Positions 58,053-64,000 of a stretch of 64,000 bases of DNA are shown here, in pieces. The DNA is from Meloidogyne chitwoodi (lineage: Eukaryota; Nematoda; Chromadorea; Rhabditida; Meloidogynidae), in NCBI GenBank assembly GCA_015183035.1, contig JACZZP010000019.1, positions 744,001 through 808,000 of the forward strand, in the 5' to 3' direction. The translations under genes were made by a program, and so were the position numbers. The notes beneath the pieces are model-generated. The model did not search any database, was not told where the DNA came from, and saw only the letters and a list, made by a program, of their open reading frames with translations. Position 1 is the first letter of the stretch. Each line of letters starts with the position of its first letter.

Positions 58053-60398
58053 TTAAAAATTAATCACTTTTTTAAATATTAAGACAATGATTACTGTACC
58101 AAATGAAAAAGGTACAAGTCTACCATTGTCCATCGTTCTTAGTTCAATTTCTATTTCGTTGACTTCTCTTGGTAATACTCGAGCATAAATTGGTGAATCA
58201 TAGATGTTTTCATTATATTCTCCTGGTTTAGCTCCTGCAACTGAGACAACTCTTAGTAGTGAACTTAGAGTATTTCCAATAATCATATTTTCTGTTAGAC
58301 CTTTAGTATATACAGCAAAACTAGAAAAACCTCCTTTTAAATCACAACCATATTTTGCAAACTCTTTATTTCTAACCATATTCGGATTTTCAAATCCCAA
58401 AACATATCCGAGTTGTGGAGAAAAAGATAGATATTTGATACTAGGATGTTCAAAATGTACTTTGAAACGTTTAAAATCTTTGTGATATAAAATTGCTAGT
58501 GAGCCGAGTACTTGTTTTTGGGCGTCTATGTCTATTATATTATTCTCAAATACTTTATATTTTGCTAAAAGCGTTGGCATTCTGGGTAAATACTTTATTC
58601 TTTCTCTATTTTTCGGGGTTCTATTGAGAAAACTTGTTAGAAACATTTCCATTTCTTCTGTCCATGAAGGATCTCTGAAGATAGCTTCGGGTGTAGGAAG
58701 AGATGGAAGGTCTTCTATTTCATCTGTTTGATTTATGTATGGGTTAGAAGGTAAAATATTATCTGTAATATCTGGTGATAGACTTGGTTCAGATATACTT
58801 TCAGAAGATGACGAAGACTCAGTCACTGGTTGAGTTTCTTGTTGTTGTGTATAAGGATCTGTACTCTCACTAGGTATTGTTTTTATTTGAGGTAAAATTT
58901 GTGGTAATTGAGGACTTTGAATATTTTCTTTGAGAGGAGTTTGTACTATTGGTCTAGATTCTTCAGTTGTTGGTAAAGTTTGAGGTAATTGAGGACTTAA
59001 AGTATTTTCTTTGAGAGCAGTTTGTACTGTTGGACTAGATTCTTCAGTTGTTGGTAAAATTTGAGGTAATTGAGGGTTTTTAACAGTTTGTGTGAGTGGA
59101 GCTTGTGTTGTAGGTATAGATTCTTCAGTTGTTGGTAAAGTTTCAGTTTTCTCATCATCTCTAGCATTTGCTTCAAATTCTAGTGCTCGAAACCTGTCAG
59201 TTCTATAATTTACTAAGCTTGTCAATCTATCAATTTTTGTTTTTAATTCATTTTTTCTTTCTTCTGTTACTGCTTCATCATATTGATCTTTAGTTGTATT
59301 AATTTCCTGATAAGTAATTAATAAATTATGAAAATTATTTTGTATTGCTGGCCAATAATCTTGATTATTTTTAAAAAATTCGTCTGTAAATTCTCTATGT
59401 TTAATATTGTTCTCTCGATTATATTGTTTTAAACTTTTTTCTTTGTCTCTTCTGATTACTGCACTGTCCAATATATTTATTCTTTTCCTTAATTTTTCAA
59501 TTTCCTTCTTTTGTCTAGCTGAAGTCTCATCTTCGCCAATTATTTTTTGGTATTCTTGTGTACCTGTCCCATCATCTATATATTTAATTCTTATTTTTTC
59601 CTTTACTTTTATAATAAGAGATATTAAATTTAGATGATCTTCAATTAATATTTCTTGGTAATTGTGGGGAAATGTTTGATAAAATTCTACAACTATATCA
59701 ATATCAGATTTAGTTTTTTCTGTATCACGTCTTTTTGCTTCCCCTTCTAAAAGTTTAATTCTTGAATCTAAAGTTTTCTTTTTGAAATCAAGACTCCAAT
59801 GTGCTTTTGTAAGTTCATTTTTCCTAGTTTCATTTTGTTCACGATCTATTAATATTTTCATTGCATCAAGAGAAGACTGGTCTTCTTTGACAATATTTTT
59901 AAATTTTTGAATTTCTTCCCAATAATTGTCAGGATGATCAACAAATAGTTCATCAAGTTCAGGCGGATCAACTCCGAATCGACTTTGTCGTAGTTCTTGT
60001 AATAAACGTTTTTGTCCTAGTTTTTTCATAGAGGGTAAGTCTACTAATCCTTGAGGGTTTTCTAAAAGATTTCCTTCGAAAGTTTCTTTTTGATGTTCTA
60101 AAGTAGAGATTAAAAATTCATGTAATTTTTCCACTGTAGTGTGTGAAGCTTTAGGTACAGGAATTCTCAAAACATGTCCTCTTCTAAAATTATCTGAGAA
60201 ATGTATATCGATCCATTGATCATCTAATGTTCCAATAGTTGATGGCCATGAATAAGGATAATTAATACTATGTAAACCACACACCCAATTACCAGAAAAA
60301 TAAAGAGGTTTTGGTAAGTGAACACGAAATTTATTTGGTCGATTATCTGGATAATCAGGAATATTACTTGGTAAAAATACAAAGAAACTATTTGACAT
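58053..60398 (-). CDS. penton-like minor capsid protein with large insertion, 781 aa
   Basis: The N-terminus (FFVFLPSNIPDYPDNRPN, KFRVHLPKPLYFSGNW, GLHSINYPYSW) and the C-terminus (PQLGYVLGFENPN, FAVYTKGLTENMIIGNTLSS, LLRVVSV, IEIELRTMDNGRLVPFSFGT) are the two conserved ends of the Polinton minor capsid (penton) protein. Between residues about 110 and 600 sits sequence I do not expect in the family. It comprises a long charged coiled coil (to about 430), then three imperfect repeats of about 35 residues beginning LPTTEES, then a Ser/Pro/Gln-rich linker. The insertion would project from the pentamer at a vertex. Single exon. TATA-like box at 60437-60446. Confidence 0.82.
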   Translation of the reverse strand: MSNSFFVFLPSNIPDYPDNRPNKFRVHLPKPLYFSGNWVCGLHSINYPYSWPSTIGTLDDQWIDIHFSDNFRRGHVLRIPVPKASHTTVEKLHEFLISTLEHQKETFEGNLLENPQGLVDLPSMKKLGQKRLLQELRQSRFGVDPPELDELFVDHPDNYWEEIQKFKNIVKEDQSSLDAMKILIDREQNETRKNELTKAHWSLDFKKKTLDSRIKLLEGEAKRRDTEKTKSDIDIVVEFYQTFPHNYQEILIEDHLNLISLIIKVKEKIRIKYIDDGTGTQEYQKIIGEDETSARQKKEIEKLRKRINILDSAVIRRDKEKSLKQYNRENNIKHREFTDEFFKNNQDYWPAIQNNFHNLLITYQEINTTKDQYDEAVTEERKNELKTKIDRLTSLVNYRTDRFRALEFEANARDDEKTETLPTTEESIPTTQAPLTQTVKNPQLPQILPTTEESSPTVQTALKENTLSPQLPQTLPTTEESRPIVQTPLKENIQSPQLPQILPQIKTIPSESTDPYTQQQETQPVTESSSSSESISEPSLSPDITDNILPSNPYINQTDEIEDLPSLPTPEAIFRDPSWTEEMEMFLTSFLNRTPKNRERIKYLPRMPTLLAKYKVFENNIIDIDAQKQVLGSLAILYHKDFKRFKVHFEHPSIKYLSFSPQLGYVLGFENPNMVRNKEFAKYGCDLKGGFSSFAVYTKGLTENMIIGNTLSSLLRVVSVAGAKPGEYNENIYDSPIYARVLPREVNEIEIELRTMDNGRLVPFSFGTVIIVLIFKKVINF

Positions 60399-60436
60399 TA
60401 TTTTTTATCTAAAATTAAAAATTACAATAATGAAAT

Positions 60437-60446
60437 GCTTTTATAC
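60437..60446 (-). promoter_or_regulatory. TATA-like box of the penton-like gene
   Basis: gtataaaagc on the minus strand about 40-48 bp before the ATG at 60398, overlapping the last codons of the integrase gene. Confidence 0.45.
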
Positions 60447-61526
60447 TAATTGTGTCTCATGTATCCATTCTCGTTCTGGGTATCCTATAAATTTAACTAA
60501 AAGTTCAAAAGTTCCATCTGATCTTTTTCGTTTTCGTATAACCTTTTCAATTCTATATTCTGTATCTGCATCTTTTCTAACTTTTGTCAATTCTTCATTA
60601 TAAAACGAACCTTTAAATTTTTCACCTTTATCATCACTAACCTTGTATTGAATAGGTAAATGTTGTTCTTTAATTTTGTCTACTTGAAGTATCTCGTCTC
60701 CCCAATTTGGGTTGTACCCTTTTTCAAATGTTCCTTTATTTACACTCATTCGAACAAAATCATCTTTTTTAAATTTTGGTTTTATTTTTTTATTTGAAGA
60801 AAATATATTTCCATAAATTCTTTTCCAAACTTTTTGAGCATTATTAAAATTAACATCCATTGGACGCATTCCATGAATTCTACTTTTTGCTTTATTTATC
60901 CCTGTTAGTATTTTATTAATAATTTCTATCCAGTTTAAAGTATTTTTTTGAGCAAAATTTCTATAAAGACGTTGTTTAACATTACGAATTGCTCTCTCAG
61001 CAACTGATGCTTTAACAATAGAATGTGTAGCTTCATGTTTTTCTATCCCTTCTTTTTCAAAAAAATCTTTCATTTGTTTATTTTTAAATTCCGTTCCTTT
61101 ATCTGAGAAAATTCTTTGAGGTTTCATAGGCATTTGAGTAAATAACTGTTTAAAACCGTCAAGCATATCATCTGTCTTTTTTGATTTTACAGGAACTCCA
61201 AAAACTCGTTTAGAAAGAACATCAATTCCTAATAATAAATATCGATTTCCTTTATTATGTCTTGCTAATTGTTGGAAATCTGCCAAATCAACTTGAACAT
61301 CTGTCATAAAACCTGCTGCCACAGTTTTAGATCTTTTAAAATGAATTCGTTTAGGACGCATAAGAGTATAAGTTCTATGCCCTTCTAAATAATGTTGAAC
61401 AGCTGACCTAGGAATATGTTTGAGAGTCTTGCGCGCTTCATACCAAAGTCGATCAATACCTGAGAAAGCTGCAGGAGACTCCGGATTATTGTATAGATCT
61501 TCAAGAAATTTTGTATAATCTGCCAT
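60441..61526 (-). CDS. retroviral-type integrase with C-terminal chromodomain, 361 aa
   Basis: An N-terminal zinc-like/helical region precedes an RNase H-fold core with the acidic triad Asp80 (VQVDLADF), Asp142 (IFSDKGTEFKN) and Glu177 (KASVAERAIRN), a D(61)D(34)E spacing. After an SH3-like basic region (FVRMSVNKGTFEKGYNP) the last 40 residues (YRIEKVIRKRK...LLVKFIGYPEREWIHE) form a chromodomain. Polinton integrases use this to insert the element and choose chromatin targets. All three acidic residues are present, so the enzyme looks intact. Its ATG lies 12 nt after the stop of the upstream basic-protein gene. Confidence 0.95.
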   Translation of the reverse strand: MADYTKFLEDLYNNPESPAAFSGIDRLWYEARKTLKHIPRSAVQHYLEGHRTYTLMRPKRIHFKRSKTVAAGFMTDVQVDLADFQQLARHNKGNRYLLLGIDVLSKRVFGVPVKSKKTDDMLDGFKQLFTQMPMKPQRIFSDKGTEFKNKQMKDFFEKEGIEKHEATHSIVKASVAERAIRNVKQRLYRNFAQKNTLNWIEIINKILTGINKAKSRIHGMRPMDVNFNNAQKVWKRIYGNIFSSNKKIKPKFKKDDFVRMSVNKGTFEKGYNPNWGDEILQVDKIKEQHLPIQYKVSDDKGEKFKGSFYNEELTKVRKDADTEYRIEKVIRKRKRSDGTFELLVKFIGYPEREWIHETQLV

Positions 61527-61538
61527 TATTTTTTTCTA

Positions 61539-62609
61539 CTACCAAAGAGAAGGTTTAAAACCTGTTATATCTTTTTGTGTTGGTTTTTTAGTTGCCCATT
61601 TCTTTTTAGTTTTATAAGGATGAAATTCTATATTTTTACTCTTTAATCTTTTTATCCATAATTTTGAAGCTATTTCAGATTGTTTCTTTGAAACTTTTCT
61701 ATATTTTTTTCCAACTTTTCCAAAAGAACCTTCAAATTTCCGTTTAAATTTTTGACGTGGTATAGGTGGAGAGGGAGACCTTCCTTCTTTAATAATTTTT
61801 CTAGATCTCTTTTTTGTTTTTTCTTCATTTGTTCGTAATTGTTGAATATCATAAGGATCAAGTGGAATTTTAAATTTTTGTCTTTTTCTTCGTCTTTCCA
61901 AAAACTTTTGTCTTTTTTGTATTTTTTCTTTTTCTTTTATTTCTTGCTTATTATTATTTTTCTTTCGTTTTATTTTTGTAAATTCATCATCATCATCATC
62001 TTCTTCAGTATTTAGTTCTCTCTTAACAGCAAAAGATGTTAAAGGTATATTTTCAATAATTGCATTAGTTTTTTTCTTAGTTTTATTTTTCTTTGATATT
62101 TTAATATTTGAAGAAGATGGTTGAAGTTGAGGAGGAGGATGTGGTGGTGGAGAGCTTTTTTTAATTTTTTTATAACGTTTCTTGAAAGATGAAGATGAAG
62201 ATATTGAAGGTATAGAAGGTGGAGGAGGTCGTTTTGGAGTTTTAAAATTAATGAAAGGTTCTATATCTTTAGGTTGACTTGGATATGAAGGAAGAGAAAT
62301 ATCGTCAGTTGTTAATAATTCATCGTCATCATCTTCAGTTATATTTGTAGAAGGTCTTGTACTCATAATTGCTCCTTGAGGATTAGCTACCATTTCAACT
62401 TTGACTGGTCTATTCTGTTGTTCATTTCTCATTTGCAAATACCGTCTCAGTTCCTGGTTATATCGTATATTTTTAACATTTGGAGTATCTTTTTTCTTTA
62501 TTATTTTTTCTAAATCTTTTTTAATTGAGTCAATATTTGGATCTCCTGTATCATAGGTAGTTAAACCTTTATAAATTTCTTCAGGAACTAAAATAAATTT
62601 GTTTGCCAT
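61539..62609 (-). CDS. basic low-complexity protein conserved in Polintons, 356 aa
   Basis: The N-terminal about 75 residues (FILVPEEIYKGLTTYDTGDP, IRYNQELRRYLQ) match a small domain found next to integrase or ATPase in Polintons and adintoviruses. The remainder is extremely charged, with Lys/Arg-rich blocks (RQKFLERRRKRQKFK), an acidic run (TEEDDDDDE), poly-Pro/Ser linkers and a C-terminal basic motif ending TGFKPSLW. Probable DNA- or core-associated virion protein, by analogy with adenoviral core proteins (inference). Tightly packed between pX-like and integrase genes (19 and 12 nt gaps). Confidence 0.7.
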   Translation of the reverse strand: MANKFILVPEEIYKGLTTYDTGDPNIDSIKKDLEKIIKKKDTPNVKNIRYNQELRRYLQMRNEQQNRPVKVEMVANPQGAIMSTRPSTNITEDDDDELLTTDDISLPSYPSQPKDIEPFINFKTPKRPPPPSIPSISSSSSFKKRYKKIKKSSPPPHPPPQLQPSSSNIKISKKNKTKKKTNAIIENIPLTSFAVKRELNTEEDDDDDEFTKIKRKKNNNKQEIKEKEKIQKRQKFLERRRKRQKFKIPLDPYDIQQLRTNEEKTKKRSRKIIKEGRSPSPPIPRQKFKRKFEGSFGKVGKKYRKVSKKQSEIASKLWIKRLKSKNIEFHPYKTKKKWATKKPTQKDITGFKPSLW

Positions 62610-62628
62610 TTTTTTTAAATTTAATAAA

Positions 62629-62985
62629 TTATTCGTTGCTTTTTATAGAATTTCCAAGTGATTTTGCCAAATCTAAAAGAACAGGTGTTAAGAGAGCAGC
62701 AAACATGCCTATACCTTCACCTTTTTGATCTAAAATTTTTCTTGCTCCTCGTTCACTTCTTATACGACTCATTTGCCGTAAGAAATCTGCATGAGGGATT
62801 AATCGTTTCTTTTGGGCATTTGTGAGATTAAAACGTGATTTTAAAATATTTAAACAAATTTCTGATAGAGATAATAATTGATTTGTATTTGCAAGTCTTA
62901 ATAAACGACGTATTTTCTGTTGAGATTTTGTTCGAGCTAGAACATTTAAAAATTGTTTGTTATCTTGAACAAGTTGACTAACCAT
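62629..62985 (-). CDS. pX-like small conserved Polinton protein, 118 aa
   Basis: A helical basic body (QQKIRRLLRLANTNQLLSLS, KRLIPHADFLRQM, ARKILDQKG) ends in a glycine-rich hydrophobic segment (EGIGMFAALLTPVLLDLAKS). This architecture, R/K-rich helices followed by KG-x-G and a hydrophobic tail, is a widespread Polinton/adintovirus gene often likened to adenoviral core protein pX or a membrane-active peptide. Function in Polintons is not established. 6 nt downstream of the ATPase stop. Confidence 0.72.
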   Translation of the reverse strand: MVSQLVQDNKQFLNVLARTKSQQKIRRLLRLANTNQLLSLSEICLNILKSRFNLTNAQKKRLIPHADFLRQMSRIRSERGARKILDQKGEGIGMFAALLTPVLLDLAKSLGNSIKSNE

Positions 62986-62991
62986 ATTTTT

Positions 62992-63651
62992 TTATACTTG
63001 ACCGTTTTTTGGAATAAAAATTATTTTTTCTTCGTCGTCTTTAAATATACTTGTACGAAGACGTAACTCAGGATCTGATGAAGCATGCATATCAATAACC
63101 AAATAACCATAAGGTTTATTTGTTGCTTGTCTATACGCATCAATGAAATAATCAAGTTTTCTTGGAAATAATTGTACTCCAATGTTTCGTACAGCTAAAA
63201 CAGAGTTTGGAGAACGCATTATTATAATATATTGAGCATTTTGTCTAGCAACTTTTATTTTACGTTCAAATAAATTTTGTGTTACAAAAACTATAGCAAA
63301 ATTTTGATGATGAGATTTTTTTGTAAATAATTCTGACAAATATTTTTCATCAATTGAAAGAAGCAAGTCGTCAAAAATTAAAAGTAAAGGTTTTTGATAT
63401 TTCTTAATATAATCTTCAGGAGGAACACCCGAAAAAACACTAATTCCAGATTTTTGAAGAATAGGTACAATATTACTCATCTCACCAAAACAATAAAGAA
63501 TACTTTTAGGTTTAGGGTCAATTAAGTCTGTTGCTTCAGAAATAAATTTTAATAAAAATGTACTTTTACCACTGGAACTAGGTCCAGAAATAATCATACC
63601 AAAAGGAAGTTTGAATTTTAAATCTTTATCTTTGAATATTAATGATTCCAT
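62992..63651 (-). CDS. A32/FtsK-like genome-packaging ATPase, 219 aa
   Basis: P-loop GPSSSGKST at residues 23-31, Walker B LLLIFDD at 89-95, and a sensor-like region VFVTQNLFE with a conserved Gln-Asn. The size and motif order fit the packaging ATPases of Polintons, virophages and nucleocytoplasmic large DNA viruses, which pump DNA into the preformed capsid. All catalytic residues are visible. First of a tight four-gene minus-strand run (ATPase, pX-like, basic, integrase) with 6-19 nt gaps, so co-transcription is likely. The gttt-aaatac box 30-40 bp upstream may be its promoter. Confidence 0.93.
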   Translation of the reverse strand: MESLIFKDKDLKFKLPFGMIISGPSSSGKSTFLLKFISEATDLIDPKPKSILYCFGEMSNIVPILQKSGISVFSGVPPEDYIKKYQKPLLLIFDDLLLSIDEKYLSELFTKKSHHQNFAIVFVTQNLFERKIKVARQNAQYIIIMRSPNSVLAVRNIGVQLFPRKLDYFIDAYRQATNKPYGYLVIDMHASSDPELRLRTSIFKDDEEKIIFIPKNGQV

Positions 63652-63682
63652 TTTTAAAATAAGAGAAAAAATAATAATGAAA

Positions 63683-63692
63683 GTTTAAATAC
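63683..63692 (-). promoter_or_regulatory. TATA-like box of the packaging gene cluster
   Basis: gtatttaaac on the minus strand, identical to the decamer before the PAZ gene, about 32-41 bp before the ATG at 63651. Confidence 0.5.
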
Positions 63693-63699
63693 GAAAAAA

Positions 63700-64000
63700 T
63701 CAATGAGGTATATTATATAATGCTTCAATAGCTGTCATTTCTTCTTGTTCTTTTGCTGCTTGATTTTTTAAATTTTTTAATTGTTCAGTTTGATGAATTC
63801 CTGTTGTAGCAACATTTAAATTATCAAAAAATTCATTTAATATTTCATTTTCTTTATTATCATCATTTTTTGTAGATTTTTGTTGGTTAGCAGGTTGTTT
63901 TAATTGTTTTAGTTTTTCTTGTTTATTTTGAACTTGTTGTTTTGGAGGCAAAGGTTGGGGAGTTGATACTGGTACAGAGCTATGTGGAATATTAAAAACA
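63700..64000 (-). CDS. C-terminal part of a Gln/Lys-rich protein, N-terminus beyond the window
   Basis: The frame is open to the right edge with no ATG in the window. The visible 100 residues begin VFNIPHSSVPVSTPQPLPPK, followed by a Lys/Gln-rich stretch and coiled-coil-like sequence (NEILNEFFDNLNVATTG, then helices to NIPH). No domain recognised. 48 nt upstream of the ATPase gene and on the same strand, hence part of the element. Confidence 0.6.
   Translation of the reverse strand, partial: VFNIPHSSVPVSTPQPLPPKQQVQNKQEKLKQLKQPANQQKSTKNDDNKENEILNEFFDNLNVATTGIHQTEQLKNLKNQAAKEQEEMTAIEALYNIPH

Larger units (their letters stand above)
48200..64000. mobile_element. Maverick/Polinton virus-like transposon, right end outside window
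   Basis: A compact cluster contains the hallmark Polinton set: protein-primed PolB, chromodomain integrase, packaging ATPase, adenain-like protease, major and minor capsid proteins, plus small pVI-like and pX-like proteins. Most genes are on the minus strand. Three small genes flank the polymerase (plus strand at 48756 and 54150, minus strand at 48557). Terminal inverted repeats and the 6-bp target duplication could not be identified because the element runs off the right edge. The left limit lies somewhere between about 46.9 and 48.26 kb. Such elements integrate like transposons but encode virion proteins. Confidence 0.95.

Noticed and set aside
48200..64000. Ginger/Crypton or retrotransposon origin of the integrase gene
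   Set aside because: No reverse transcriptase; polymerase B, packaging ATPase, protease and capsid genes identify a Maverick/Polinton.

Overview
The window looks like nuclear DNA of a nematode. It is very AT-rich (roughly 75-80% by eye). Genes have many tiny introns (about 37-50 nt) with GT...TTTTAG-type borders, and the readable host genes are eukaryotic: a SMAD MH2 protein, a mitochondrial NAD(P) transhydrogenase with a transit peptide, and a secreted multi-exon protein. A plant-parasitic (Meloidogyne-like) worm is my inference, not proven here. Multi-exon coordinates were spliced by hand from the sequence; boundaries may be off by 1-2 bases.

Left part (1-17 kb): two paralogous loci share a promoter region with a TATA box and each carries a giant 15-bp coding minisatellite (2.7-3.6 kb and 13.7-16.0 kb). 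Between them lie a five-exon OB-fold-like gene (4.3-5.2 kb), a dead mariner transposon with intact ends (6.18-7.46 kb), and remnants of FLYWCH/Mutator and Merlin transposases.

Middle (17-44 kb): a 12-exon secreted-protein gene (17.4-22.9 kb, minus strand) has a Merlin-type and a mariner-type deletion derivative inside its introns. A small coiled-coil gene (24.5-25.6 kb) has a foldback element in an intron. A SMAD gene with an MH2 but no MH1 domain lies at 28.8-30.5 kb. Other content: hAT-like and Tc1-like MITEs with readable target duplications, a 26-bp AT satellite (35.9-36.7 kb), GC-rich perfect hairpins, and a cysteine-rich secreted gene broken by a foldback repeat (37.4-38.4 kb). Between these are long AT-rich stretches with nothing recognisable.

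44-46 kb: the N-terminal half of nicotinamide nucleotide transhydrogenase. It stops at an exon edge next to a palindrome and has an Asp in its dinucleotide-binding glycine loop.

Right part (about 48.2 kb to beyond 64 kb): a Maverick/Polinton-type virus-like transposon, open at the right edge. It carries a protein-primed family B DNA polymerase spread over ten exons, a chromodomain integrase, an A32/FtsK-like packaging ATPase, an adenain-like protease, a double-jelly-roll-type major capsid protein, a penton-like minor capsid protein with a large insertion, pVI-like and pX-like small proteins, and a basic protein. Two features are unusual. One is a stand-alone PAZ-domain protein (an Argonaute fragment without PIWI) encoded beside the polymerase, a candidate small-RNA-pathway interfering factor captured by the element. 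The other is a major capsid gene split into -1 frames at a T TTT TTA heptamer. Replication, integration, packaging, maturation and shell genes are all present, but the polymerase has an in-frame TAA and the capsid gene a frame break, so this copy may be damaged or mis-assembled at those points.
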